A stretch of 64,000 nt of DNA from Bradyrhizobium diazoefficiens USDA 110. Lineage in GTDB: Bacteria; Pseudomonadota; Alphaproteobacteria; Rhizobiales; Xanthobacteraceae. The notes under the pieces are model-generated. The model saw only the letters and a list, made by a program, of their open reading frames with translations. It did not search any database and was not told the origin of the DNA. The stretch is taken from the NCBI RefSeq assembly GCF_000011365.1, contig NC_004463.1:2466001-2530000 (forward strand), read 5' to 3'. Shown here piece by piece: positions 8,271 through 18,719 of this stretch. A program made the position numbers and the translations under genes. The number at the start of each line of letters is the position of its first letter. Position 1 is the first letter of the stretch.

Positions 8271-9410
8271 ATGAAAACAGCGCAGTACGAGTGGTCCAAA
8301 AGTGACGGGTGGCGGCCGAATTTGCCAACTGGCGAAGTCGGACGTCAGAGTGTCGTGTTCGTTTTCGGTGCTAGGTCGTTGGTGCAGGCAGGCAGCCTCG
8401 TGGGCGAGTTGCGCGACCACTTCAAAGGGGCCGCCATGCTTGGTTGCTCGACTTCCGGCGAGATTCTCGGCGACGTGGTCGTCGACGACTCTGTGAGTGC
8501 CACCCTTGTCGACTTCGAACATACGCGACTGCGGTTCGCCTCCGCTACGATTGGTGACGCAAAGGCGAGCTACAACGTCGGCAAGGAGCTCGCGCAGCAG
8601 TTGAACGACGCCTCGTTGCGCCACGTGTTCGTGCTTTCGGACGGCTTGCACGTCAACGGCTCCGACCTGGCGCGCGGTCTCGCGAGCGGCGTCTCGGAAG
8701 GCGTGTCGATCACTGGCGGCCTTTCCGGAGATGGAACCAACTTCGCCGAGACTTGGGTCATTGCCGACGGTGGCGCTGGCCCTCAGCGCGTGGCGGCGGT
8801 CGGTCTGTATGGCGACGATTTGCGCATTGGCTACGGATCGATGGGCGGCTGGCAGGCATTTGGGCCCCTGCGCACCATCACACGGGCCGAAGGCAACATC
8901 CTCTATGAGCTGGATGAGCGTTCGGCGCTCGATCTCTATAAATCGTACCTGGGCCCCCACGCCGACCAGTTGCCAAGCTCTGCCTTGCTTTTTCCCATCC
9001 TGGTTACCGAGGCAAAGGGCGGCCAGGGTGTCGTCCGAACCGTCCTGTCTGTGGACGAGCAGAAAAAGTCAATGACGTTCGCGGGCGACATCCCACAGGG
9101 CGGAACGGCGCAGTTGATGAAGACCAATGTCGACGATCTGGTCGACGGCGCGACCGCTGCCGCCAACGCCAGTCTCAGCGGGCTCGGCGGCAGGCGACCG
9201 GACCTTGCAATTCTGGTGAGCTGCGTCGGTCGTAAGCTCGTGATGAAGCAGCGCACCGAGGAAGAAGTCGAAGCAATTCGAAATGTCTTCGGGGCGGATG
9301 CGAAGATTTCCGGGTTCTACTCGTACGGCGAGCTTTGCCCCTTCATGCATGGCGGCGACTGCCGCCTTCACAATCAAACCATGACAATTACAACTTTCGC
9401 CGAGGACTGA
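8271..9410 (+). CDS. FIST domain sensory protein
   Basis: A 379-residue cytoplasmic protein with FIST_N (about 20-220) and FIST_C (about 230-365). Recognisable motifs are [28 protein letters not shown] and the C-terminal [10 protein letters not shown], where FIST_C has its conserved Gly-Glu. FIST domains are predicted to sense small ligands such as amino acids. GGAGACGACTC precedes the ATG. The kinase gene starts 18 bp downstream, so the FIST protein probably presents the signal to that kinase. Confidence 0.9.
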   Translation: MKTAQYEWSKSDGWRPNLPTGEVGRQSVVFVFGARSLVQAGSLVGELRDHFKGAAMLGCSTSGEILGDVVVDDSVSATLVDFEHTRLRFASATIGDAKASYNVGKELAQQLNDASLRHVFVLSDGLHVNGSDLARGLASGVSEGVSITGGLSGDGTNFAETWVIADGGAGPQRVAAVGLYGDDLRIGYGSMGGWQAFGPLRTITRAEGNILYELDERSALDLYKSYLGPHADQLPSSALLFPILVTEAKGGQGVVRTVLSVDEQKKSMTFAGDIPQGGTAQLMKTNVDDLVDGATAAANASLSGLGGRRPDLAILVSCVGRKLVMKQRTEEEVEAIRNVFGADAKISGFYSYGELCPFMHGGDCRLHNQTMTITTFAED

Positions 9411-9427
9411 ACGGTCACAGGGCACAG

Positions 9428-11929
9428 ATGCACAGGCTGCTACGACGCCAGCTCAGAAAGCACCTCGGTGTGGAGGGCGAAGTACCGGCTGCGTTGCAGT
9501 CTTTCGTGGCGGCCGTCGATTCCGCATACACCGATTTCGATAGCGATCGGGCGATGGTCGAGCGCTCGCAAGAGCTGAGCTCGAAGGAGCTGTCGGAGGC
9601 ACGCGACAAGGCAACAGAGGCGCAGCGCCGGTTGGTCGACGCGATCGAGAGCATCTCCGAGGGTTTCTCGCTCTACGATGCCGACGACAAGCTGGTTATA
9701 TACAACCGGCGGTACCGGGACATGCACGGCACCGCCAGCATCAATGTCGTGAATCAGGGCGTATCGTTCGAGACAATCCTCCGCAACGCGACCGCGAGCG
9801 GCGAGATCCGCGACGCGGAGGGGCGCGTCGAAGCCTGGATCGAGCAACGCCTCGCTCAGCATCGCGATCCCAAGGGCACGCATGTGCAACGCCGCTCCGA
9901 CGGGCGCTGGATCCAGATCAACGAGCGCAAAACCGACGACGGCGGCACCGTGGCGACCTACACCGACATCACCGACGTGAAGAAGGCGGAGCAGGCGATC
10001 CAAGAGAGCGAACAGCGGCTGCGCGTCATCGCCGAGGCCGCGCCTATGGCGGTGGCGATCGTAACCTTTGATGACGGAATCATCCGGTATGCCAATCGGC
10101 GCTTCAGCGAGATGTTCGAGCTCGAAGGTTCGTCTGCCCTGGGCCTGCAAGCGAAAACCCTCTACGCAGACCCGCAACATCGCGAGCGCTTCATCGGCGC
10201 GCTCACCGAGCACGGCCATGTGGAGGGCATGGAGATGCTGCTCAAGCGGGTTGGAGGCGAGGAGTTCTGGGCGCTCATAGCTTCTCAGCGCGTCGAGTTC
10301 GAAGGGCGCCCGGCGATGATCAACGGCCTCGCCGACATCAGCGACCGCAAGCGCATGGAAGGCGAGCTGCACAAGGCGATCTGGGCGAGCGAGCAGGCGA
10401 CACGCGCGAAGTCGGACTTCGTAGCCAACATGAGTCATGAACTGCGCACACCCTTGAACGCGATCATCGGTTACAGCGAGATCCTGTTCGAGGACGCCCA
10501 GAGCGCCGGCCGCGAATCGGAGATGGCGGACCTGCGCAAGATTCAGGATGCCGGCAAGCATCTGCTCGGCCTGATCGACAACATCCTCGATCTTTCCAAG
10601 ATCGAGGCTGGCAAGATGACGCTCTATCTCGAGACCTTCGAGCTCCGCCCCATGATCGATAGCGTCGCGGCGACCGTCACCCCGCTGGCCAAGAAGACCG
10701 GCAACGCTCTGGTGGCGAACTGTGCTGACGAGATCGGCACGATCCACAGCGATCTGACCAAGGTTCGGCAGACCCTGTTCAACCTTCTCAGCAATGCCTG
10801 CAAGTTCACGCGGAACGGGACGATAACGCTGACCGCGCTGCGTGACACGAATGCGGCTGGCGAATGGATCGAGTTCCAGGTGCGCGATACCGGCATCGGC
10901 ATGACGCCAGATCAGCAGGCCAAGGTGTTCGAGGCCTTTACTCAGGCGGACGACTCGACGACCCGCGTCTATGGTGGTACGGGGCTGGGCCTCGCCATCA
11001 CCAAGAGCTTCTGCCGGCTGATGGGTGGCGACGTGACGCTGACGAGCGAAGCCGGCAAGGGGACGGCGTTTGTAGTTCGTCTGCCGGCGGTAACACGCGC
11101 TGCATCGGACACTACAGTCTCGGCGGCAGACAAGCGTTCCGAGGGTCCGCAGGCTGCCGAGCCCGAGCATGCGCCGATCGTTCTCGTGGTCGACGATGAT
11201 CCCAATGCGCGTGAGCTGCTGCGCCGACACCTGCAGCGCGGCGGTTACGCCGTTCGCCTGGCTGCCAATGGCGAGGAGGCGATGCAACTCGCCCGCACGC
11301 TGCACCCCGATGTCGTCACGCTCGACGCTCTGATGCCGCAGATGGATGGCTGGGCCGTGCTCAGCGCCATGAAAGAAGATGCGGTACTCGCGGAAATTCC
11401 TGTGATCATGGTCACGATCGTCGACAACCAGGGCATTGGCTTCTCGCTCGGTGCCGCCGATTACCTGGTCAAGCCGATTGATCGCGACAGACTGGTCAGC
11501 GCGGTGGAAAAGTGCTGCCCAAGGGGCGCGCCGCGACACGTGCTGATAGTCGAGGATGACGCGTCGGCCAGCGAGCTGATGGGGCGCGCCTTGCGGCAGA
11601 TCGATTGCATGGTGACGCAAGCAGAGAATGGTCGGATTGGTCTTGAGCGTTTGAATGAGGCTTCACCCGATGCAATTCTGCTCGATCTGATGATGCCGGA
11701 GATGGACGGGTTCGAGTTCATCGCACGGGTGCGAGCCGAGTCCCGCTGGCGGAGCATCCCGGTCATCGTCGTCACCGCAAAGACGCTGACCGTTGAGGAT
11801 CGCTCGCGCCTCAACGGCCAGGTACAGCATTTGGTGCACAAGGGCGAATACAGCGGCAAGGCCGTGCTCGCGGCGCTTGACGAGCTGGTACCCCTGCACG
11901 CCCGGCGCGCGCGCGCGGATCGGCCATGA
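9428..11929 (+). CDS. PAS-PAS hybrid histidine kinase with two receiver domains
   Basis: An 833-residue soluble protein. An N-terminal coiled coil (about 45-75) is followed by a PAS-like domain ([14 protein letters not shown]), a second PAS ([11 protein letters not shown]), HisKA with phospho-acceptor His337 in [12 protein letters not shown], and HATPase_c with DTGIGM and GGTGLGLA. Two receivers follow, with Asp633 (TLDALMP) and Asp753 (LLDLMMP). No membrane segments are seen, so the input is cytosolic, probably through the FIST partner. Its stop overlaps the start of the cyclase gene. The start at 9428 avoids overlap with the FIST gene. Confidence 0.92.
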   Translation: MHRLLRRQLRKHLGVEGEVPAALQSFVAAVDSAYTDFDSDRAMVERSQELSSKELSEARDKATEAQRRLVDAIESISEGFSLYDADDKLVIYNRRYRDMHGTASINVVNQGVSFETILRNATASGEIRDAEGRVEAWIEQRLAQHRDPKGTHVQRRSDGRWIQINERKTDDGGTVATYTDITDVKKAEQAIQESEQRLRVIAEAAPMAVAIVTFDDGIIRYANRRFSEMFELEGSSALGLQAKTLYADPQHRERFIGALTEHGHVEGMEMLLKRVGGEEFWALIASQRVEFEGRPAMINGLADISDRKRMEGELHKAIWASEQATRAKSDFVANMSHELRTPLNAIIGYSEILFEDAQSAGRESEMADLRKIQDAGKHLLGLIDNILDLSKIEAGKMTLYLETFELRPMIDSVAATVTPLAKKTGNALVANCADEIGTIHSDLTKVRQTLFNLLSNACKFTRNGTITLTALRDTNAAGEWIEFQVRDTGIGMTPDQQAKVFEAFTQADDSTTRVYGGTGLGLAITKSFCRLMGGDVTLTSEAGKGTAFVVRLPAVTRAASDTTVSAADKRSEGPQAAEPEHAPIVLVVDDDPNARELLRRHLQRGGYAVRLAANGEEAMQLARTLHPDVVTLDALMPQMDGWAVLSAMKEDAVLAEIPVIMVTIVDNQGIGFSLGAADYLVKPIDRDRLVSAVEKCCPRGAPRHVLIVEDDASASELMGRALRQIDCMVTQAENGRIGLERLNEASPDAILLDLMMPEMDGFEFIARVRAESRWRSIPVIVVTAKTLTVEDRSRLNGQVQHLVHKGEYSGKAVLAALDELVPLHARRARADRP

Positions 11930-13509
11930 GTATCATTGACACCGACAGCGCGCGCGCTTGGCGCATTCAGCTTGCCCATCTTCGCCAGGAACTGCAGTCC
12001 CCGGTCAACGCCTTGCTCGGCTACGCAGAGATCCTGCACGAAGAGGCGTCCCGGAACGGGCGCTTGGACATCCTCCCCGATATGAACCGTATCCTCGGCG
12101 CAGCCCGGGATCTCGCCGGCAAGGTCGACCGGCTGATGGACGGCGATCGCGCCAAGAGCCCGCCCGGCTCAGCGGCCACCACGCAAGAACAGGATCTTCG
12201 TCACGAGCTGCGCACGCCGCTCAACGCGATCAAGGGCTATGGTGAGATGCTGCGCGAGGATGCAGCCAGTTTCTCAAGCGACTCCCTGAGGGCGGATTTC
12301 GATCGCCTGCTGGCTGCGGCCACCGACCTGTTGCTGCGCCTCGATCGCATCGTGCGATTCTCGGTTGATGTCGAGGAGACGAGCTTGGCTCCCGATCAGA
12401 CCGGCGCGGTCATGGTTAGCGACCTGATGCGCAGCCTCGGGCCGGTCCGGCAGTATGCTGCCACCGAAACCGGTTCTATTCTCGTCGTGGACGATATCGA
12501 GGCCAATCGCGACCTCCTGTCGCGCCGACTGACCCGCGACGGCCATCGCGTCTCTTCGGTGGCCGGCGGCCAGCAGGCGCTGCAGGCGCTCGCCAACGAT
12601 GAGTTCGACCTCGTCCTGCTCGATTTGATGATGCCCGATATCAACGGGCTTGATGTGCTGGTGCGCATGAAGGCGGATGAGCGGCTGCGCCGCATTCCGG
12701 TGATCATGATCACGGCCTTGGCGGAGACCGAGAGCGCCGTCCGCTGCATCGAGGCCGGGGCCGAGGACTATCTGCCGAAGCCGTTTGATCCGATCCTGCT
12801 GCGCGCGCGGATCAATGCTTGCTTGCACAAGAAGCGCTGGCGCGACCGCGAGCAGAAGTATCTTCGCCGCATCGAGGAGGAGACCGCTAAGTTTGAGCGG
12901 CTGCTGCTGACAATCCTGCCAAGACAGGTGATTGGCCGTCTGAACCACGGCGAAGCCATGATTGCCGACCGCTTCGAGGGTGTGAGCGTTCTGTTCGCCG
13001 ATCTGGTGGGCTTCACCGAGCATTCGTCACGGGTCACGCCTGCAGCGATGGTCGAGTACTTGAACCGGTTGTTCTCGGAATTCGACGCGCTTGCCCGTGA
13101 GCTCGGTGTCGAGAAGATCAAGACCATCGGCGACGCCTACATGGCCGTCGCCGGTTTGCCCGATCCGAACCCCGATGCGATCGCAGCGATCGCGAAAATG
13201 GCACTTGGCATGATCGATCGGCTGGGACGCGTCAACAGCCATTTCGGCTGGCCGTTGCAAATCCGGATCGGCATACATTCGGGCCCCGTGGTTGCCGGCA
13301 TCATCGGCGCACACCGCTTCATCTACGACGTGTGGGGCGATACCGTAAATGTCGCCAGTCGGCTCGAGGCCTACTCTCTGCCCAATCGAATCCATGTGTC
13401 CCGGGATATCGCCCGCCACCTCGTCGGTCGCTTCGCGCTGGAGCCACGCGGCAGCATTGACGTGAAGGGCAAGGGCAAATTGGAGACTTTTTTCTTGAGC
13501 CGGATTTAG
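11926..13509 (+). CDS. Receiver-linked class III adenylate cyclase with kinase-like N-terminus
   Basis: A 527-residue protein. Two HisKA-like helices lie at the N-terminus: a degenerate one, [14 protein letters not shown], and an intact-looking [15 protein letters not shown]. There is no ATPase domain. A receiver with Asp233 (LLDLMMP) and a cyclase domain follow. The cyclase has both metal Asp (359 in FADLVGFT, 403 in IGDAY), adenine-specifying Lys399 and Asp468, and Asn475/Arg479 for the transition state. So it should make cAMP, controlled by phosphorylation of its receiver. It overlaps the kinase stop by 4 bp. Confidence 0.9.
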   Translation: MSIIDTDSARAWRIQLAHLRQELQSPVNALLGYAEILHEEASRNGRLDILPDMNRILGAARDLAGKVDRLMDGDRAKSPPGSAATTQEQDLRHELRTPLNAIKGYGEMLREDAASFSSDSLRADFDRLLAAATDLLLRLDRIVRFSVDVEETSLAPDQTGAVMVSDLMRSLGPVRQYAATETGSILVVDDIEANRDLLSRRLTRDGHRVSSVAGGQQALQALANDEFDLVLLDLMMPDINGLDVLVRMKADERLRRIPVIMITALAETESAVRCIEAGAEDYLPKPFDPILLRARINACLHKKRWRDREQKYLRRIEEETAKFERLLLTILPRQVIGRLNHGEAMIADRFEGVSVLFADLVGFTEHSSRVTPAAMVEYLNRLFSEFDALARELGVEKIKTIGDAYMAVAGLPDPNPDAIAAIAKMALGMIDRLGRVNSHFGWPLQIRIGIHSGPVVAGIIGAHRFIYDVWGDTVNVASRLEAYSLPNRIHVSRDIARHLVGRFALEPRGSIDVKGKGKLETFFLSRI

Positions 13510-13514
13510 GCTCG

Positions 13515-13535
13515 GCGCGGCTGCGCCACGCGTAG
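13515..13535. repeat. 21-bp repeat, right copy (other copy 7000-7020)
   Basis: Identical to 7000-7020. It lies 6 bp after the cyclase stop and 14 bp before the transposon left end. Before the transposon arrived this segment would have been about 30 bp from the tRNA 3' end. Confidence 0.6.
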
Positions 13536-13549
13536 TCCGACGAACGAAG

Positions 13550-13676
13550 TGTCGGGACCAATCAGAAGCGAGTCGATTAACTCATTGATTTGTAACGAGC
13601 CGCCAAAAATTCATGAGTCGATGAACCAAGCATTCATGAGTCGATCTGGCAGAAAAACCAAAATTTGTGAGTCGAT
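13550..13676 (+). repeat. Transposon left end with four GAGTCGAT sites
   Basis: GAGTCGAT occurs at 13570, 13615, 13638 and 13669. The inner three share a longer pattern, ATTYRTGAGTCGAT. A degenerate copy may lie near 13597. The first site is 20 bp from the tip, the same offset as at the right end. Arrays like this bind the TnsB/TniA transposase. The stretch between this array and 13907 holds no other clear feature. Confidence 0.85.
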
Positions 13677-13907
13677 ACACTCAACCCACACGATGTGGCG
13701 CAGCGCGCTGGAAGGTAGGCGCTATATGTAGCGGATCGGCCTTGTACTTTTAGTCTGAGATTGGGTGGGCGCGGTTTGCGAACGAGGTCTGCAAGGGCGC
13801 GACCTTTGGGTTTTCCACGGCCTCGCACGCTAAGAGGAATGTCGAGCCTTTCGGGCGCCGGTCATCAATGGCAAGAATCATTCTGGCCACAGGCGGAGAG
13901 CCGGATC

Positions 13908-14597
13908 GTGAAAGTGGTGCATATCGACGCGACACTTCGGATCGTGTCGCAGATAGAAATCGAACCTCATAGCCGGGAGCTCATCAGGCTCTGTGGCTCC
14001 TCGGGCCGGCCGAAAACTGCCATCACGTTGCCCAGTGGGGATGTGCTGCTCTGCGCGGAAGGCAGCTCAACGGCGCCGGGATTCACGATCGGCGGATCGC
14101 CGACTTTCAGATCAAACGCGGTCCTTCTCGGCAAGCGGGACAGATGGCGGCAGTATACGGCTCCCCGCTTTGGAACGGAGAGAATTGAAGCGCTCCTTCG
14201 ATGGGTAGAGGCGAACCCGAGCGAGGTAGAGCCAAGGGAGGGCGTCCAAGCGATCTTGATAGACCCGGCTCAACGGACAATCGAGGCCGTCAAAATTGAG
14301 CAATCATTGAAGGCTGTCGAGGACATCATCGGCGAAAAGATCGTGCTGGCTTTCCTTGCACCCGGCGGAGATCGTGTCTACGCCGCGGCCAGCGCACAAG
14401 GGCCGAAATGGCGCAAGGACGACGCGCACTTCATCGGGCGCTGCGTGATAGTCGGTTCCTCTGAAGGCGGGCTGGTGGATGTGGCAGCGTCGCTGGAAAC
14501 GCTCAAGAAAGACGTACGTTTCGCGGCCGAACGGTCGAAACGTTGGGTTCGTCACGGCGTCTCCGACGCATCTTCGCCAGGGAGGGCGCCGAGCTAG
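13908..14597 (+). CDS. Hypothetical protein with two tandem DUF3846-like domains
   Basis: A 229-residue protein made of two similar halves. The first begins VKVVHIDATLRIVSQIEIE; the second begins VQAILIDPAQRTIEAVKIE. Each is followed by an LPSGDVLLCAE / APGGDRVYAAA-like strand and a closing VLLGKRD / VIVGSSE strand. This resembles the small DUF3846 fold seen in phage and plasmid proteins. The GTG start at 13908 fits the domain start and has GGAGAG upstream; ATG at 13839 is an alternative. It is the first transposon cargo gene. Function unknown. Confidence 0.6.
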   Translation: MKVVHIDATLRIVSQIEIEPHSRELIRLCGSSGRPKTAITLPSGDVLLCAEGSSTAPGFTIGGSPTFRSNAVLLGKRDRWRQYTAPRFGTERIEALLRWVEANPSEVEPREGVQAILIDPAQRTIEAVKIEQSLKAVEDIIGEKIVLAFLAPGGDRVYAAASAQGPKWRKDDAHFIGRCVIVGSSEGGLVDVAASLETLKKDVRFAAERSKRWVRHGVSDASSPGRAPS

Positions 14598-15307
14598 ACT
14601 GCAATATAAGTTAGCGTGGATAGAGGGCGATCGAAGGGAAAGGTGCCGGTCAAAGGACATGACGGCGGTAGGGCGGGAGCCACACGGGCGAGCAACCGCA
14701 GCTTCTGGCGAGCGCATGATCGCTGAAATTAATCGCGTTCACGAGGTAATGCCCAGGCGCTCGCACGCCGCACTTGCGTGCCGACGCGATACGCCAGTGC
14801 GTGTTGTCAAGCTGTCGATGGTGGCGGAGAGAGTGGGACTCTCTTCCCGACAGCGCCTTACGCGCGAAAAACGCCGAAAAACAAGGATTCCTGAAAAGCC
14901 CGGCCGAAGTTTGTGACCACCGCCGTGTACCACCGATTTGGTAATTTCGTACTATCAAACTCAACCGATTTCGAGGCGTCTCAGGGTACGTTGCGCCGGC
15001 AATCGGACGCTCTGATCGACCCTGTTCGTGGAGCCATGGATCCGCGAAGCCTCAATCGAGCCGCTTCATGTTAGGCGCCACATTGTGAGGATCACCGGCT
15101 ACGACCCCGAATGACGACCCATGCGAGAGCAAGTGACGGTCTCCGAAGAGAAACACCACTCGGTCGGACCGTGCGGCTTGCTTGTAGGATTTCCGCCGGA
15201 GATCGCGGCCGCTGATGCTACCAAACGGTTGCCGGCAAAGCATCATACACGACTCTTTACCTTAAGTTGCATTGCGTTTAGCCTATCCCTTTCTTGGGGG
15301 GCGACAG
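14598..15307. other. Gap in transposon cargo containing repeat copy A
   Basis: No gene is supported in these 710 bp. Frames present are short and lack ribosome sites or family motifs. The notable content is the 148-bp repeat at 14839-14986, whose second copy is at 22786-22933. The promoter of the lipoprotein gene should lie in the last 200 bp. Confidence 0.5.
14839..14986 (+). repeat. 148-bp diverged direct repeat, copy A
   Basis: It aligns over its length with 22786-22933 in the same orientation. The best block is the shared CGCCGAAAAACAAGGAT, and both end in CCGATTT-GAGGCG-CTCAGGG. By eye identity is roughly three quarters. The two copies frame the secreted oxidase/protease cargo block. 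Confidence 0.65.
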
Positions 15308-16546
15308 ATGAATTACAAAGCGATTCTTTCGTTACCGATATTGTTGCTTTTCGCGGGATGTGGGACACATCTACCAGAACTAACCAGTCCACAAGTGCTA
15401 CCGCGCGACCGGCTGATCGCGGCAATACATTGTGAGCTTGCCGATGCGATCCGAGAACAGCTCCTCGAAGGGCCCGCTCGTCATTTCCTGATCGACTGGC
15501 AGGCGGCCTACACAATTACCCTCAAGGGAAACGAGACCGGCACCCTCGCCGCGGACGCCAACAAGTTTCCTGTGCCGTTTGACCGCGCGGCATCTTCGGT
15601 TCTTATATCCGCGGGAGCCGACGTCAAGGGCACCGCGAACCGCACCGCCGTGCTCAAGTTCAGTCTGAATGTCGTCGACATCGATCTACGTGCGGCCCCC
15701 TGCGCCGAGGCGCAAGCGACCGGGACCCATCCATTTTTGCGAGGCAACCTCGGTTTCGGTCAATGGCTGAACGAGGCCCTCGATACGAGTCTGTCGGACG
15801 GCTTCATTGCGAAGCATCCGGATCGTCTCACGAGCATCGGTCATACGTTCCAATTCGTCGTGCTCGCGACTGCCGGCATCAACCCAACCTTCACCATCGC
15901 TCCGCGCCCCGTAACGATCAATCCGTCGGTCGGAGTTTCACGAGAAGAGGATAATAGCGTCGACGTGGTCCTAGCCAAAAGGTCGTCCGGAGGAGGTGGC
16001 TCGACGACGGTTTCCAAGGTTAAAACGCCCGAGCAGACAACAAAAGTAGACGGATATCGAAGAGAGAATGAACAAGCCCGACAGAGAATTGCCGAGGCGG
16101 ACGCGCTTTTGGGATCTCCGGAGGGGCAACGGTTGGCCCAGCTTCAAACCCAGATCCGGGGTAGGGAAGCCGCAATTTCGGGCGTCGGAGGGAGCGTAAG
16201 ACCCGGACTTGCCGGTCCCAACAGTCTGGATTTGCCAAACGATCTTGCTACACCGCTGCAAGAAAAGGCGCGGCGAGACTTTTCGGAACTACAGGGTCTA
16301 AAAGAAGAATTCGCAATAAGTGGGGGCGCCAACTTCGAGCAGCAGCAGAAGGATCGGAACGAGGCCGAGAGAAGGATATCCGAGAACCAAAGTAAGATCC
16401 AAGCGATCGAAGCGGACCCGAAGGGGGTTCGTGTTACGCGCGCTCCTGCGGCCCAGCTACCTCCTTCTGAGAACAGCAACATCGCGGCGACGCAGTTGCA
16501 GCTCACGTTGGAGCGCGTCATCGGCAATAAGCTGAACGGCTTTTAG
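15308..16546 (+). CDS. Hypothetical lipoprotein with coiled-coil C-terminal half
   Basis: A 412-residue protein with a lipoprotein signal: LPILLLFAGC places the lipidated Cys at about residue 19. The mature N-terminal half is beta-rich without a recognised family. The C-terminal half (about 250-360) is Gln/Glu/Arg-rich and probably coiled coil. GGGGGG lies 8 bp before ATG 15308. It is the only plus-strand gene of the 15-22.6 kb cargo block and ends next to a bidirectional terminator. Its envelope location matches the exported nature of the neighbours. Function unknown. Confidence 0.7.
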   Translation: MNYKAILSLPILLLFAGCGTHLPELTSPQVLPRDRLIAAIHCELADAIREQLLEGPARHFLIDWQAAYTITLKGNETGTLAADANKFPVPFDRAASSVLISAGADVKGTANRTAVLKFSLNVVDIDLRAAPCAEAQATGTHPFLRGNLGFGQWLNEALDTSLSDGFIAKHPDRLTSIGHTFQFVVLATAGINPTFTIAPRPVTINPSVGVSREEDNSVDVVLAKRSSGGGGSTTVSKVKTPEQTTKVDGYRRENEQARQRIAEADALLGSPEGQRLAQLQTQIRGREAAISGVGGSVRPGLAGPNSLDLPNDLATPLQEKARRDFSELQGLKEEFAISGGANFEQQQKDRNEAERRISENQSKIQAIEADPKGVRVTRAPAAQLPPSENSNIAATQLQLTLERVIGNKLNGF

Positions 16547-16676
16547 AGACGCAAGACACCGAGCAAGCCGGAAAGTACGCAGGTCCTCGATAGCTGGACG
16601 TTACCTCGATCACGACGGGGTACTCCGCGTGACACGGTTGATCTCCGGGGGCCACGTGCACGGACTCGGGAGGTCC

Positions 16677-16702
16677 AACCGCTCGTCCACGGACGAGCGG
16701 TT
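16677..16702. terminator. Bidirectional hairpin between convergent genes
   Basis: AACCGCTCGTCC and GGACGAGCGGTT form a perfect 12-bp stem with a 2-base loop. It lies between the lipoprotein stop and the stop of the convergent CXXCH gene. T-rich sequence follows on the plus side. It probably terminates transcription from both sides. Confidence 0.7.
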
Positions 16703-16724
16703 GATCTTGTTTCCAGCGAACCCT

Positions 16725-18293
16725 TCAGTCGGCGGATCTGAATCGGGTGAAAGCCCCCTCCGTCAGTTTGTCGGCCGTTCGCAAATCCGAACGTCTGATA
16801 TCGGTATCCGTCGTGCTGAGCGAGCCGGGCTCGGCCAACCTCGTTCGAAAATCATCGAAGGAACGGGCCGATGCGGATACCTGCGGCGCGGCCGGCGCTT
16901 TTAGAAAATCGATCAGATTTTGGCGCCTGCTCGGAAGAAAGAAGTCCTTCAGAAGGATGGAAATGTCACCGTTTTCGTCGATGTGCACGAATCCCGGCAT
17001 ATCCGGCCATTTGAGCTCGGTTCCGGGCCCAAGGCTTGCTATCGATTTCCCCCCGGAAAAATGATGACATCCACCGCAGCTCTGCGCTCCGATGCGGTTC
17101 AATATCTGCTCGGACGTCATGCTGCAGCCCTGGCTCAGCTTGGCGCTATCCAGCTTCGGTTTGATCCGAGGGAGAAGACCCCCGCCTTTTTGCGCGTTGA
17201 CCAAGGGGTCGTCGTCGGACCCGGACGCCGTGCTTTCGAATGTATTGTATTTGTCGCTGATGGGTACGCCCATTTTGAATAACAACGTGTCAAGCGTCGC
17301 CTTGCTTCCCTTTGAGAGGGCCTGCTCATCCGTGTCGGCTATCGCGTCGACGTAGGTCGCGATCAGTTCGTTAGAAAATTGCTGACGCAGCGCCGCTAAG
17401 CGGGGATCCTCCCCGGCGATCGCCTGCCCGTACAGAGAGGGAAGTGCGTTCGCCTTGACGGTATCGGGAACGAAGTTCAGCGTACCGTCGGCGTTTGGCC
17501 TCAAATGCCATTCGCGAAGTTGCCAGAGAAATTTCGGTTGATTCACGAACAAGTTCGCCCTCACCTGGCCGAACGGGAGGCCGTACTGCAAGTAATGCAC
17601 GACAGGCCTGGTTTTCCCGGCGAGGCCCTTGAAGTAGAACATCTCAAGTTGAGTGGCGAGTTCGTCTCCAGACTTTCCCTTCAATCCGTCCCAGAATTCC
17701 GCAACCGCCTTACAACCCTCGCCGCCCTTCTGAGGCTCTGGATTGTCCAAGGCAGCCTCAAAGATAATCGTCAACCGATTCGTCGGGCTGACCGGATTTC
17801 CTTTTTCATAGACGATCCGATGCTCGCCGCAATACTTCCAATCGGCGGGGGCCAAATCGAGGCGGTTGAAGAGCCCCACAATGCGCATCTCATCCGGGTC
17901 TCCTTTCGTCATCATCTTCGAGGGATCGAGACCCACCTCGCCAGGCCGAGGAGTTAGGGGTAGCGCTATTCGCGATTCCGGGTTCACGTCGCTTTTGTCG
18001 TTGAACGAGTTGATCATAGAGCTGAGCAAGCCAAGCCGAGCGGCGGGGCTGTCGGCGACGCCGCCAAAGGAGCTGATTATGGCTCCCAAGGTTCTGCCGA
18101 AGGAAAAATCGACCTTAGGGTTTTTCAAGACTGTCGCATCCGTGACGATCACGGTGCGAAGTTCACCTGGGTCCGTTATGGCCTTGACTGCGCTCGGTGC
18201 GGCACAAAATCCTGGAGCTTGAGCGCGCGCAAGCTGCGAGGAAGAGAGGCTGATGGCGATCGCCGCAATAAGGAACGTAGGACGCTTGATCAT
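16725..18293 (-). CDS. Secreted protein with one heme-c (CXXCH) motif
   Basis: A 522-residue exported protein: a cleavable signal (IAAIAISLSSSQLARAQA) then a long domain with no family I can name. Near residue 415 is SCGGCHHFSGG, a CXXCH covalent heme site, which predicts a periplasmic mono-heme protein. GGGGA precedes ATG 18293. It is the last gene of an apparent operon running subtilase, multicopper oxidase, cupredoxin, this protein. With two copper proteins upstream it may be an electron acceptor or part of a redox assembly; that is inference. Confidence 0.72.
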   Translation of the reverse strand: MIKRPTFLIAAIAISLSSSQLARAQAPGFCAAPSAVKAITDPGELRTVIVTDATVLKNPKVDFSFGRTLGAIISSFGGVADSPAARLGLLSSMINSFNDKSDVNPESRIALPLTPRPGEVGLDPSKMMTKGDPDEMRIVGLFNRLDLAPADWKYCGEHRIVYEKGNPVSPTNRLTIIFEAALDNPEPQKGGEGCKAVAEFWDGLKGKSGDELATQLEMFYFKGLAGKTRPVVHYLQYGLPFGQVRANLFVNQPKFLWQLREWHLRPNADGTLNFVPDTVKANALPSLYGQAIAGEDPRLAALRQQFSNELIATYVDAIADTDEQALSKGSKATLDTLLFKMGVPISDKYNTFESTASGSDDDPLVNAQKGGGLLPRIKPKLDSAKLSQGCSMTSEQILNRIGAQSCGGCHHFSGGKSIASLGPGTELKWPDMPGFVHIDENGDISILLKDFFLPSRRQNLIDFLKAPAAPQVSASARSFDDFRTRLAEPGSLSTTDTDIRRSDLRTADKLTEGAFTRFRSAD

Positions 18294-18368
18294 CGGTTTC
18301 CCCAAATGGATTTCAGAACACATGAATTACGAATGGCTAACAACAGCCATGGCTTGATCGGCTGCTCC

Positions 18369-18704
18369 TCAGGGCTTGACGACATTGATAGTCGCGTTCA
18401 TTGGGTGAAAATTGCAGTGATACGGAAGAGGTCCCACGTTCGCGGGGACAGTGATGCTGTAAGTTTCCTTTGACTCGATCGGGTCCTTCTCCGGAAAGGC
18501 GCCGTCCTGGTCCGGACTAATCGTGTGCTGGGTGTTCGTCGTGTTCGTCCAAGTGATCGTATCGCCGGGATTCGCATCGACGCTCTGAGGCTCGAACCTG
18601 AACGGCCCGCTCATGATGCTTATTGATACTGTCTTTGCCGACACTGGATCGCAGCAGAGACCCAGTGTCGTCGCGCTCGCCAAGAAAAACAAACTAAGTT
18701 TCAC
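18369..18704 (-). CDS. Periplasmic cupredoxin (plastocyanin-like)
   Basis: A 111-residue type I blue copper protein with a signal peptide ending near VSA. The copper ligands are visible: His in NTQHTIS, then Cys, His and Met in YHCNFHPMNA. It starts with GTG, with GGAGG 6 bp upstream, and begins 15 bp after the multicopper oxidase stop, so the two are co-transcribed. It probably passes electrons to or from the oxidase in the periplasm. Confidence 0.87.
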   Translation of the reverse strand: MKLSLFFLASATTLGLCCDPVSAKTVSISIMSGPFRFEPQSVDANPGDTITWTNTTNTQHTISPDQDGAFPEKDPIESKETYSITVPANVGPLPYHCNFHPMNATINVVKP

Positions 18705-18719
18705 GAGAGCCTCCTGTCG

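Noticed and set aside
9335..9427. Kinase start at 9335
   Set aside because: It would overlap the end of the FIST gene by 76 bp and add unrelated residues; 9428 is better placed.
13567..13676. GAGTCGAT copies as a regulator binding array for the cyclase gene
   Set aside because: The same motif in reverse at 30985-31066, with matching offset from an exact target duplication, fits transposon ends instead.
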